Shown: positions 1 through 12,695 of the stretch, one piece after another
Numbering within the stretch: the stretch's first letter is position 1
Layout of the letters: every line of letters starts with the position of its first letter
Assembly (NCBI GenBank): GCA_964057225.1
Contig: OZ059895.1
Span: 18,753,688 to 18,817,687, forward strand
From: Auanema rhodensis
Lineage: Eukaryota > Nematoda > Chromadorea > Rhabditida > Rhabditidae
DNA: 64,000 nt
Direction: 5' to 3'
Translations under genes and position numbers: made by a program
The notes under the pieces: generated by a model
Told to the model about the DNA's origin: nothing
What the model saw: only the letters and a program-made list of their open reading frames with translations
Database searches by the model: none

Positions 1-56
1 GTATAAATTATAATAAATTTATAATTAATTATTATATTTATATATTTATATTATAG

Positions 57-462
57 TTTTGGTTAGCTATTGAATTAGTTGTTCCAATTATATTATTTGC
101 AATATTAGCCTTGGTTCGTACAAAAGATTTCTCCGATTCTAGATCACAATGTAAGTTGTAACAACTTAACTATATGTTTTAACTATATTATAACGTTGAT
201 CAAACTTTAAAAGAACATCTTTGTAGGTCATTATGATTCGAAAGGATTTCCTTCTGCTGGCGTTTTGCCATTTCTTCATTCATTTCTATGTTCATTCTCA
301 AATGAATGTTATTTATCTCCAACAACTGGTGATGAATCTCATTTCATTAACAATGGAACATCAGAACATGAATCAGTGTAAGTTCATTATTTCAATTATA
401 TATAAACATATAGTAATATTCATATAATATTTAAGTAAATTGAATAGTATATTGAATACCTA

Positions 463-510
<48 letters not shown>

Positions 511-3500
511 GAGAGAGGAATTAATTTATACAATGTCTTCAATATACATTTATGTATTTCATTAATTATATTTTAATATTACAGATTAGTAGATTTTCTA
601 TATTATTCATCTTTACAACTAAATGAAATTGGTAATAATCCACAACAATTCAATGAAACTTTACTCAAGATTACAAACTTGATAAAGCAAGTATCTGAAT
701 TAGATGTAACTTCTATTCAACCAATAACTATACAACAAGTAAAATTTTTATTTTTATAATTTTCTTATCAAAATTGTTATCCAAAATTGTTTTTCCTTTC
801 AGTTTTATGGTTCAAATGTAAATGTAACGAATGCTTTTATGGATATGGGCATGACACCTACAGCTGCTACAGCTGTTGCGTCAGCAGGCTTAACGTCACA
901 GTTTTTCATTGAACTTTTCAATTTTGTAAGATTTTATATAAATATATTATATTATATCATATATATAACTTGTTTAGGCTACTGATATTAAATCTAAATC
1001 ATTTCTAACACTTCTCTTTACTGATCCAACAGTACCATTTTTGTGTGATCCACAAAAGTTTGCAGCCAGTTTTATTCTTCCAAATGGGTAATTTTAAATT
1101 ATTTATTATATTTATAAATAATATTATATATAGTTAAGTACATGTCAAAATTAAAAATAAAACGAAATTATAGTAGTTAGATCAACTGATAATATTTTGT
1201 TCAGAACACATCTAACGTCAGATGATATCGACTCACTTTGCAAAGTTACTGCAACCAAATTAGCTAGGCATCAAGAATTACAAAATCAATTTCATCCAAC
1301 TATAAAACAGGTGAATATTAAATTTTAATTATGTGAATTTATACTTGTTTAAAGAAAATAAAAAAAAAGTTGATTGATAAGGTAGAAAGAGAGTAATGAG
1401 AGAGGAGATGAGACAAAAAGTTTGAGCTGATTTTTCATAAAATGTTCAAAGAAATTTTTCAATATTTTCAAATAACTAATGTAATTTTCAGAATTTGAAA
1501 ACTAAAAATGGACAGGAAATAGAATTACAATCAATCTTTAATGAAAGTAGTTCAATATATCATGAACTTAGTAAACAACCATTAGGAAAAATGCTTTTAA
1601 AGTATTCAGATGTATCAAGTGATATTGTTAATTGGCTATTTTGTGGAAATAATCCATATGGTTAGTTATTTTTATGAAAAAAAAATAAAATATATTAATT
1701 AATAATTATTTTAAAATAAAATAATTTTAGCTACATCAGCACAAGGATTAACACCAAGTAATATTGGACCTGAAACATCATTTGATCGAATGAAGAAATC
1801 TCTTATACAGTAAGATTTTAAACTTTTTCTTTTAAATTATTTTCTCATATTCACATAGATTTATTGAAAAAGTTGTTCCTGGTCAAGAGAAGAAGCACGA
1901 TAAACAATTTTGTAAAAATGTTCCTGTTCGTGATGGTAATTTCAATATTTCTTATATTTCTACATTTAATATATAATATAATTTTTTTTATTAATTCTAT
2001 CATATAATATATAACTATATGTTAACTATATTTTAATTATATTTTATAGATTTGAATTGTTCTTCATTAGAAACAGCAGTTATGCGTCGATTAAGACCTG
2101 TCTTTCAAGGATATATTCTAGTATCACCACGCTGTCCAATTACTGAATCTTTAATTGATATGGTATAAATAGCATAATTAACTAAAAATTATATAAATTT
2201 ACATAATTTTAGTTAAATGCTCCATTAAAACAAGTTGATTATATACGTCGAGCATTCTATGAATATCCATCTATTGCTGATAATATTCAGGATGCTGTAT
2301 ATCACAGCGATTTACATAATGCTTCTCAAGTATGTATTTTTCTTAACTAAACGTATAATTAATCAATTATTTAACAGAATATTCTTCAATTTCTTAAACA
2401 AATTCATCCACCAATCATATATGATACACCATTAATAGATGAAATAGAATTCATCTTGGAACATATGTTTAACAATTCCTCGGATCCAAATTCATTTGGT
2501 GAACTATCTAAAAAATATGTGAATGAGTTAAATCGTTATACATCGGTAAATATATTAATTATTACAATTATTTTAAATTATTTAACCTATTACAGTGTTT
2601 TCTATTGGATCGTTTCGTATTTGTTGAATCTGACAGAGAAATGGAAGAGGTATGATACATGTGTACATGTGTTTTTGAGTTTTTTCACTTATTATTTTCA
2701 ATAATACATTATAATTAATATTTATTAAAATATTAATATTTAGGCAGCTGTATGTTTAATGGAATATGATCAATATTTTTCTGGAATTGTTTTTTCTAAT
2801 TTAACATCAAATTCAACAAATTTTGGACCATTTAATTCATACAAAATACGTCATCATCCACAACTTGTTGATAGTAATTATAATTATAATAATCATAGTT
2901 AAATATATATTTATAGGTACTGATGCTATAGCTGATAGCTTGAAACGTCCATTCAATCGTGATCAGCCTTTTCTTGATCTGAAATACATTACTTATGGAT
3001 TTAGTTTTTTACAAGGTAAAGATTACAGCATATTCTTAAAACTTAGCCAGAGCTTAGGAAAATGAAACTAATCACTGATATGATTGTATTTCAGAAGCTA
3101 TTGATAGAGCTATCATTCAATTATCAACAAATAAAACGTTTAATGTTGGAATATATGCTCAACAAGAGCCATATCCATGTGCGGAAAAGGATAAGTATGC
3201 ACTTAAAACTTAAAGCTTGATCTAATCTGAGAATTCTAGTTTCAATGTATCCAACTTCCTGGGATTATTTGTCATTTTATCTTTTCTCATCCCAGCTTCA
3301 TTACTTGTTAAGAATATTGTTTTTGAAAAAGAGCATCGTTTAAAGGTTTGTCTACAAACTTTTTTTAAAAACTTTTATTTTACTTTTGTTTTAGGAACAA
3401 ATGAGAATTATGGGTTTAGGTGATACAGTACATTTCATATCATGGGCTATTGTATCATTAGTTTTGAATATAGTTAGTGTAGCTATTATATCATTAATAT

Positions 3501-6500
3501 TAAAGGTATATTATTATTATTTGATCTCATAAATGATCTCAACGTAATATATTTTAGTTTGGACGAATATTTGATCATACTGATTTTACTCTTTTATTCG
3601 TATTTCTATGCTTATTTGCATTATCTTCAATATCATTAGCATTATTTCTATCAACATTTTTTACAAATGCAAATATCTCAACAGCAGCTACATGTATTAT
3701 CTATTTTCTTTTCTTTTTTCCATTTCAATTATCAGTTAAATCGAAAAATAGTACATTCAGTCAAATAACGGTATGAATTCTTTTTATTTTATTCATTTTA
3801 TTAATTTAAATATTATATAGTTAATATTTCCACAAACAACATTAGGATATGGTACATTGATGTTAGCATTAGCTAATGAAATTGAAGAAGCTTCATGGTC
3901 AGATATTCATAAAATCTACTTACAAGGTCTTAATTCTTTTTGTTATTTCTCTCTGTAACAACTTTGTTTCTGATTTCAGCATATGATGTGTCTCTCGTTC
4001 AATGCATGATAGCTTTCTCAATTCAAATTGTTGTCTTCTGTATACTAGCTTGGTATATCAGTGCTATTGCTCCTGGAGTATATGGCGTATCACAACCATT
4101 ATATTTTCCATTTACTAAACGATATTGGTTTCCAAAAACATCAACAGATGAAGGTGAAGATGATGAAATTGCAGGAGATGTTGGTGATAACTTTGATTCC
4201 ATACCAGGTAGAATACATATGATCCATTTTCTATTACAATAAAGAGAATATGAAGCTTATACTATGAATTCCAGCAAATGATTGCTTTGAAAGTGAGCCA
4301 GTTGATCTGAAAATGACTGTTCGAATCAAATCGATGACCAAAGTATATAGCAGTGGAACAAAAGCTGTAGGTTCTTTCTCTCTTTTCTCTTTTTTTAACG
4401 AAACGTTTATGCAAACGTCGAAATATAATTGTCATTGTTATAGTTAAATCAACTGAATCTACGTTTATATGAAAATCAAATAACAGCTCTTCTTGGACAT
4501 AATGGAGCAGGAAAAACGACAACAATGTATGTTTTATGATGAGACGAAACTTTGAATAATGAGTTTAGGTCAATGTTATGTGGACTTTATTCACCATCAT
4601 CAGGTACATCATCTATCTATGGACATGATATTCGAACGAATATGAGAAGAGTACGAGATATCTTAGGAGTTTGTCCACAATATAATGTTTTATTTACATT
4701 GTATGTTTCAATATATAATTATTTTAAAAGAAATAATTGAAATTATCTTTAGATTAACAGTACGTGAACAACTTAAGTTTTTTGCTGCTTTAAAGGGATG
4801 TCCAGATAATAAAATTGATGAGGTAAAGCTTTATGCTTCAAACATAATTAATTATAAAAATATTTCAAGGAAGTTGATAAGATTCTTGAAAGTGTTCGGT
4901 TATCTGAAAAGTCTGATTCATTAGCTGGAACCTTATCAGGCATGTTTCGAGCATTAATATTCAAACCTTAACCTTTGACATCTTTAGGTGGAATGAAGAG
5001 ACGTCTATGTATAGGTATAGCTTTTGTTGGTGATTCCAAGTTTGTCATTCTGGATGAGCCAACAGCTGGTGTTGATGTTAATAGTCGAAAAGACATTTGG
5101 CGATTATTACAAGAAAACAAATTAGGTAAGTTATAAGCTTCAAGGAGATTTTTTAAAGTTTGGAAACTCTTCTGCAGGCCGGACAATTCTTCTTTCAACT
5201 CATCATATGGATGAAGCCGATGTGTTATCAGATCGTGTAGCTGTACTATCAGAAGGTGAACTAGTAACACTTGGATCACCAGTATTCCTGAAGAATCGTT
5301 TTGGAGAATGTTTGGAGTTAGTTATATGTAAAATGGTAATAATTATATTAATTATTATAAATATATTATTCATTATTTAAATTTCAGACACGACAAATGA
5401 ATTATGATAGTATTATCAAAGAAGTTTTATGTTTAAGTCAAATTGATATGGGTGTTAAAGATCAGAATGAAGATGAAATTACATTCAAGTAATTATTCTT
5501 ATAATTTATAAAATCAAATTATTAATTATTTGATTTCAGAATTCCATTGAATACTGATTCTACAGAACTTGCAGAGTTCTTTGATCTTTTAGATGAACGT
5601 CTAATCGAATTACATATTTCTGGATATGGTATATCTGCTCCAACACTTCAACAGGTTCAGAATTATATAATTTTAGTTACAATTTCTATTATCTTCTTTC
5701 AGATTTTTATTAAACTTGCTCCACAACGTGAATATAATGTTCCAAAAGTACGTCGAAGCTTTTTGTCATGGATTAAAAGGTAATTGTTAAATATTATATG
5801 ATATAGTTAAAGTAATATATTATAGTTTTTGGTGTTGTCGTTCATCAAGTATTGATACTGAAAATACAATACTACTTCGTGATCCATTAGGAGGTAGTCA
5901 AAGTATAGCTACAACCTCTATATCACCTGAACAATTCAATACAATCTTTGAAGAGGATTCTGGTATATTTCATCTAACTCTTACAAGCCTCATGTGCTTT
6001 TCTTTTCAGAAATTAACTTTCCTGTATCATCTCAAAATGGCATAGCTCGTCTACATGGACAGTGCAAAGCATTATTTACTTGTCGTTGGCAATATACATG
6101 GAGAAGTCGGAAAACTACATTCTTTGAGGCAAATCATCTATACTTTCTATAACTTATGATTTCTCTCAATTCTAGGTTATTTTACCAATTCTCTTACTGA
6201 TGGCATGTGAGCTATATGCTCGACTAGCTATGGGAAGTTCATCAGGCTCATACATGATTTCGCAAATGCCATTACCACTTGTTAATGCTCTTTTTGGAAA
6301 TACAACAGATACATATGTGAAGTATGTAATATTATACTGTTAACTATATGATATAATCAAGTTTAAAAATTATTTTGAATATAATTTCAGTGTCTGGGAT
6401 AGAAATACATCTACATATAGTTATGAAGTCATGAATAGCTTCTTGTTAAGTCCAGGAATGGGTACACGATGTTCAACTAATCAACCAAAAATGTAAGTTT

Positions 6501-9500
6501 TTTATGTAAATTAGATGTTTATTTTGCACAAACCTATATGTATGTTGATACAAAGTGATTGTAATTGTGAATCAGTCAAACTGCTTCCTTCCAAACCATT
6601 CAACTTCCCACATCTGAGCTTTTTGTATGTCCTTGCTTGCTTATTGTGTTCGTTCTCTTTAGTGAAAGCATGATGCACAATCTGGCTATGTATACGGATC
6701 CACAGAATACTCGACCATATTTGAGGTAAGCGATATTCTTGTCTATGTCGTCATATATGTACATACTATGTTATTTCTTACCTGATGTCTATTTCACCTG
6801 GGATATGTCTTCTAAGGTTATAAGTTGTGTAAAAGTTTTTATTTAAAATTTTATGTTATACTTTGATATACATATATACATATATATGATCGGGTTGTTT
6901 TGTTTATTTTTTATTTTAAATGTACATCATATAACAGATTAAAGAAAGAAACTTTTACACTAACTTGAGCAGCATGAACAGCATGCTTCTTGCTCTAAAT
7001 CCTTTTTTTTTTCAAATATTTATATTATCTTTAGTTTTGATTCATCTACATGTGATAAAGGATTTGCTAAAGGAAAATTCAATTGGGCAAATAATGGATC
7101 AACTTATAATTATAATGAAGATGTAATCTGTCAATGCACAGAAAATCTTGGATGGAACTGCACTATGGTACATCTCGTACTGATTTCTTGAAATTAAAAA
7201 TAAATATTAAAGGAAGATTATCCATTATGGTCATTGGATCATCTTTATCTCAATACAACAGATCGTATTTGGGATCTTTCATATCGAAATTTATCTCAAA
7301 TGCGTATGGATACAAGATGGTCAAATAATGTTTCAATCGATTCTCCATATTTGTATGTTTAATTATAAAATTATAATATTTTCTATGTTTAATTATATTT
7401 TAGTTTGGGAGGATTCTCTCTTGGACATGTAAGTTTAAGAGCTCGAACTGATCAAGAAATTAAAACTGAGCAATATGGTTGGCGTGTTTTCTTGAATGGC
7501 AAGTTGTTTACAAACTAATTTTTATTTTTTTTGTATATTTATAGGTATGAGTAACTCAGCAGAACAGTTACAATTGAATTTATCTTCTATAAAACCATCA
7601 TCACCTATAGTTGATGATCCATTTGCCCAAAATATTACAATGAATTCATTTATTGATAATTTACTTGCTTATATGGATGTTCAACAAAATATTAAAATAT
7701 GGTATAACAACAAAGTTTGGCCGGCAATGCCAATATACCTTAGCAATGTATATAATGCTTTATTACGTGTTGAAGATAGTGCTTTAAGTAAGTTTTATTA
7801 AGTTGAAATAGTCTAATTATACCTGTTTTATTATTTCATCTACCGTACACCTCTGCAAAAATACAGTAGGCCAAAAAAAATGATCGGGTTACTGTAACGT
7901 CATAATTGACGACCCTATGTCGTAGGTGTACGGTATCAAATTCGAAAATAGAAAATATTCATGAATAACATTGTGAATTTTGATCTTTTTAGTTCCGGAT
8001 GAGTTAGGAATAATGACGATTAACCATCCAATGAATGAAACTGTTCAAAATTCCTTTGATAATACAGCATTGTAAGTCTTTTTTGATTTAGTTTTTTAAT
8101 AAATTTACTGTATTTCACTATTTTTCAGACAAAAAGTTATTATATTCCGTATAGTTATCATAGTATTGGTTCTTAGTATCATTCCTGCTGGTTTCACAGT
8201 CTTTTTGGTGCAGGACCGTGTGACTGACAGTTTCCATCTTCAATTAGTATCAGGGCTTTCACGTCGAACTTACTGGATAACTAGTTATATATTTGATATG
8301 GTATAGTTAGTAAATATATAATTTATAAACCTTTTATTTAGGCAATTTATATCTTAGCTATTATTGTTATTATTCTCGCTTATGCAGCTTTTGGAGTTAA
8401 AGAGTTTACATACACTGGTTCAACAGCTGCTTCATTTTTCTTGTTATTCCTCTTATATGGGCAAGTTTTAAGTATATTAAACTCTATGTTTTATAATCAC
8501 AGCATATATCTTTATATAATGTCGGCTAAACTTGAAACTTTAGTTTTTCCGCTGTGCTATGGGCATACGTCCTTCAACGATGGTTCGTAGTTCCAGCTCT
8601 GTCATTTGTTCTTATTGCTGTCGGTACATTCTTCGTAGGCATTGTTGGTACAGTCACTGTAATTATGATTGAGCAAATGATGAAAACAGTAAGTTTTCAA
8701 TATTAGGTTTCAATTATTTATACTCTTAAATACAATTTAGGATCCAACTTTAGCGCCTTACCATACAGCATTTTCCATTATTTTCCTGATTATTCCTCAA
8801 TATAATCTTGGAATGGCAGTATTTCGTGGTTCATATATGTTTCAATTAGTCCAAATGGGAGAGAAATATTTGCGTAAGTTAAAAAAATTTTAAAAAGCGA
8901 CTTTAGTGAAAAAGCAAAACATATTGATCTCGGGCGGGCTCGAACCGCCGGCCTTCTGTGTGTTAGACAGATGTGATAACCACTACACCACGAGATCATT
9001 GAAACATTTTCACCTCTGATTGTACATTCTGCAGTTGAATTGAATCGTCCCGATCTTGTCCAGCGATTGCCTTTGCCTTTGATTTTGGAATGGGATTTGA
9101 TGGGAATGCACTGCATTGTTCTTATCATTCACATAATAATTGCTATTCTTGTATTGATTATCCTAGAAAATGGCACATTTGGATTTTTAAGGTATGAAAT
9201 CTTAACTATATCGTATAATATGTGATTAATGTTAAGGAGAAACGAGCGGAAATATACAGAAAAGTTGTTGAAAAAAATAACAGAAGATGAGGAAGACGAC
9301 ATGAAATCAGAATCAGATAAAGTCACTGCTTCTATTCTGAGAAAAACGGACTTACATCCGTTAACTGTCTCGAATCTAGCCAAAGTATGTTTATCACCCT
9401 ATCTCTTTGCTTAATTTATTATTCTAACTATATGATATAATTAATATTTTTAGGCATATTCATCAAATACCCTTGCTGTAAAAGGAATATCCTTCACCGT

Positions 9501-10809
9501 TGAGAAGGGTGAATGCTTTGGTTTACTTGGTTTGAATGGTGCTGGTAAAACAACAACTTTTGGAATGTTAACTGGAAAGATTCATCCTGGTTCTGGTGAC
9601 GTATATCTTAATGGATCAGAGTATGTTAAAATTCCTTATGATTTCATTATGTGATACTATTATTTTAACGATTATCCTAAACGTTTCAGAGTATCAAGCA
9701 ATGGTTCAAAAGGATTTTCACAGCTTGGCTATTGCCCTCAGTTTGATGCTTTAAATACTCAGCTTACAACACGTGAAAATCTTGTATTTTTCGCCAGAAT
9801 ACGTGGAGTTCCAGAACAATACATCAGCAAGGTACTCATGCATACATTAAATTTTATTCTTAAATTTTTATTTAATTTAGTTAACATCACGTTTGCTTCG
9901 TTCACTTCATCTACGTCCATATTCAAGTACTCTAACAGGAAGTTTGTCTGGAGGAAATAAACGAAAGCTATCTGTTGCCATTGCACTAATCAGTCAACCA
10001 TCCTTGATACTTCTGGTAGAATTTTTTGATTTTGGCGAAACGAGAAATATGATGTTTCAGGATGAACCATCAGCTGGTATGGACCCTGGTTCACAACAAT
10101 TCCTTTGGAAAGTTATCGAAAAACTACGTAAAAGCGGAAAAGCTGTGGTGAGTATTTTGAGCTTTTTGCCAAAAAAACTTAGAAATATAGTCAAGTTCTG
10201 GATTTACAAACTTTTGTTCGTTAAGGTAATGACTTCGCATTCAATGGAAGAATGTGAAGCTTTATGTACTCGTATAGCTATAATGGATCGTGGAAAAATC
10301 CGATGTTTAGGAAGTAAACAACATTTAAAGAATAAGTTTGTTCATTTACAATTATACATATAATTAATATAATTAAATCTAGATTTGGACAAGGTTATTC
10401 ATTGACATTGAAAATGAGACAATCATCTGATGCTTCTTCTGCCATTGAGCTTTTCAAGAAGTTAATGCCAAGTGCTCATCTGGAATCTGTACATTGTTCA
10501 ACAATATTTTTCCAAATTCATAGAAAGTCAGCAACTATTGCTAATATTTTGCATAATGTCAACCGGGTAAGTGGTCAAGTTGTTGTCAAGTTTTAAGGCT
10601 TAAACCCGCATAACTTAAAACTTGTTAATATTTCTTCCTAATACATCATGTTATTTCAGGTAAAATTAGAATTTAAGTTGGAAGATTTCTCTCTTTCTCA
10701 ATCAACATTAGATGAAGTTTTTCAATCATTAGCCACACGTGAATGGAGTTCATCAACGATAGCGGCTTCAGCTACACCACAACAAACAACTCTTTCAACA
10801 ACTGATTAA
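57..10809 (+). CDS. ABCA-family full ABC transporter, 5' partial
   Basis: This is a full-size ABC transporter of subfamily A, the lipid-exporting class that includes ABCA1 and nematode CED-7/ABT proteins. The window opens inside an intron. The first visible exon (57 to about 152) encodes transmembrane helix 1, so the start codon is outside. The order is helix 1, a large extracellular loop (about 0.2-3.2 kb), a membrane block (3.2-4.1 kb) and NBD1, with Walker [12 protein letters not shown] near 4.5 kb, signature LSGGMKRR near 4.94 kb, Walker B ILDEPTAG and the H-loop [10 protein letters not shown] second TM/loop/TM block follows (6.1-9.2 kb). NBD2 has Walker [12 protein letters not shown] near 9.53 kb, [18 protein letters not shown] and [11 protein letters not shown]. 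The stop TAA is at 10807-10809. All catalytic motifs of both NBDs are intact, so both sites look competent. There are dozens of exons with mostly short introns; the longer introns carry a tRNA gene and a small transposon-like element. The substrate cannot be read from sequence, and I cannot tell CED-7 from the ABT paralogues. Confidence 0.93.
466..506. repeat. (GA)n microsatellite in an ABCA intron
   Basis: About 40 bp of uninterrupted GA dinucleotides on the + strand inside an early ABCA intron. It is one of at least ten long GA/CT tracts in this window. Confidence 0.95.
7841..7935. mobile_element. MITE-like element with 12-bp terminal inverted repeats
   Basis: The segment starts with TACCGTACACCT and ends with its exact reverse complement AGGTGTACGGTA, 95 bp in total. 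If the outermost TA on each side is a target-site duplication, the element proper is 91 bp with CCGTACACCT termini, as for non-autonomous Tc1/mariner-type elements. It has no coding capacity and lies wholly in an ABCA intron (about 7789-7991). A shorter inner inverted repeat (ACAGTA/TACTGT) adds hairpin potential. The class is inferred from termini only. Confidence 0.6.
8925..8997 (-). tRNA. tRNA-Val (anticodon AAC)
   Basis: On the minus strand a 73-nt cloverleaf can be drawn. The 7-bp acceptor stem is GATCTCG/CGAGATC with discriminator A. The D-arm contains the A-box-like TGGTGTAGTGG. The anticodon stem TCTGT/ACAGA encloses the loop CTAACAC, giving anticodon AAC. The T-arm GGCGG/CCGCC contains a perfect B box GGTTCGAGCCC. 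A T4 run for RNA polymerase III termination follows a few bases downstream. It sits antisense in the ABCA intron of about 8873-9033, and nothing looks degenerate. Confidence 0.95.
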
Positions 10810-11235
10810 CTAATTATTTATATAATTTTTTAATTTATTATAAATTAATAATAATAATCATATTATATAACATATTATTGTAATATTACATAATATTTCA
10901 ATTATTTTAAAAACAACAATACCAATAACCATCACTTTATGTTTTATGATATCTCTCAGTTTCATTTCTTTCACTTATCTACCAACAGTTATTGTACAAA
11001 TTGTTTTTTTTTCGTTTCTTCAATCATACTTCATGGTTTTCCTTCTTTTTTTTTTAATTTTTGTATATTTTTTCTCACGCAAAAAACAAAAAAAGAAGAA
11101 ATTAGCTCATCAGATTTATCCAATTCATCATATCTATATATCTACCTTTGTGATTATTTATTCGGGTTATTGTTTTAAAACAAATAATTTTATAGATAAA
11201 TTTATAAACTTTTTATTTTTTATATTTTCTTAATA
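10810..11235. other. ABCA 3' flank, no gene seen
   Basis: Very AT-rich sequence with T runs follows the ABCA stop codon and probably includes its 3' UTR. The short open frames at 10.94-11.23 kb consist almost only of Phe/Ser/Tyr from T-rich DNA and have no recognisable features. Confidence 0.6.
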
Positions 11236-11812
11236 GTATAATTATTTTTCAATAGTATCAACAATGAATGATATTTTATGGTCAAGGACAGGTTGACATG
11301 CTCGTTTACATGTTTCAACAATGGTACAATCCATCAAAAACACTGAAAAAAATGAATTTATTAGGTTAAATATATGTATATATAGTTTCAATTGAAATCG
11401 GCAATAAACTTGCTATGTTGATCCTATTGATGATGTTGTCCTTTTACAAAGAATTTTTGAACAGTAACCAACTGTGATTCTAGATCAAGGACTTTGCCAT
11501 CTTTGCCCTCTAATCTCCTTTTAGCATTTTCGATTTGAAACCTTTCAGTCTTTCCCCTGTTCCTCTTCAAATCTTCCTCCTATACCAGCTTTCTCTGTTT
11601 CTTTCTCTCCTCCTCTCTCTCTTCCTATGTTATTCAATCTCAACTCAATATCTCATACTGTTTTCTTTTTCACAAACCTGATTGTCACATTGTGATCTGT
11701 TCAAATAACTGAATACTCTGGGGAGGAGCAGCCTGCTGGACTACTGCTGCGAATGGATTCAAGAAAGAATGAGTTCATCTTACCTCCAGTTCTATATACA
11801 GCCATTTTCACC
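11236..11812 (-). pseudogene. Coding-like antisense segment with in-frame stops
   Basis: Read on the minus strand, three pieces look protein-coding. (1) About 11812-11700 starts MAVYRTG, has a possible 37-bp intron, then AVVQQAAPPQSIQLFEQ. (2) About 11670-11450 encodes a charged coiled-coil-like segment containing ERFQIENAKRRLEGKD and VLDLESQLVTVQ, but has an in-frame TAG near 11585. (3) About 11343-11236, after a strong TTTTTTTCAG acceptor, is a short cysteine-containing C-terminus (ETCKRACQPVLDHK) ending in TAA. The frames do not join into one uninterrupted gene with normal introns, so a decayed gene is my preferred reading. A real gene with unusual small introns is possible. I do not recognise the family. 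Confidence 0.3.
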
Positions 11813-11882
11813 AGCTAGTGATCCAGCTAGGGATTCAGCTGCCAACTCATCAACTGTAACAACAACATCATCAGCTATCACC

Positions 11883-12648
11883 ATGTTTCAAGTACGTTAT
11901 AACATTCATATCTGATAATCAAAATATATTTGGAAGCTGAACTATTGTCTAAGTTGTTACTAAAGGTTATGAAATTCAACAAATAGTAAAATTGTTATGA
12001 TTGTTCTAAACAAGACTCTTGTAGTCTATTTGCGATCTCTTGATAACACAGTCAAATAGATAACAACTGTGGCTTGAGGCTAGAAACTCCAAAGGTTTCC
12101 CTTCCAAACTCATAGTTAAATCCATTTCATTCAGCTTTTTTATTAATATCAACATCATGGTAATCACATCAATTTAATTTCAGGATTTTTTCATGGATCT
12201 TGCTTTCTTAGTTTCGTCTTTTATCTTGTTATCTATAACATACTTCTTTTTACGTTTTTTATGGGAAAAGTTTGAAATTTCTGACCTACGTCAGAAGGCT
12301 GTCTTCATCACAGGATGTGATTCAGGTTTATTTCACTCATCTGCTCTTCCTTGATTTTCACGATTTTCTTCAGGTTTTGGTTATCATCTTGCTCTTAAGT
12401 GCTTATCACGTGACATGCCCGTATTTGCTGGATGTTTATCTGAGCAGGTAAGATCATTTAAACATTATGTCAACAATGCTTTTAAAGGGTGTAAACAAGT
12501 TGGTTAACGAATCTAAAAAATATGGTGGAACTCTGAAAGCATTCCGTCTCAATGTAACAAGTGATGAGAGTGTAGCCGAGGTTAAATCTTATTTACAAAT
12601 AGCAACAGTAGAGTATGGAGGTAATATTGACATTCTTTTTCTTTCTTT

Positions 12649-12695
<47 letters not shown>

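Noticed and set aside
11769-11882. In-frame N-terminal extension of the SDR from ATG 11769
   Set aside because: It adds a Ser/Thr-rich leader before the membrane helix, unlike the family, and overlaps antisense coding-like sequence. The start at 11883 fits better.
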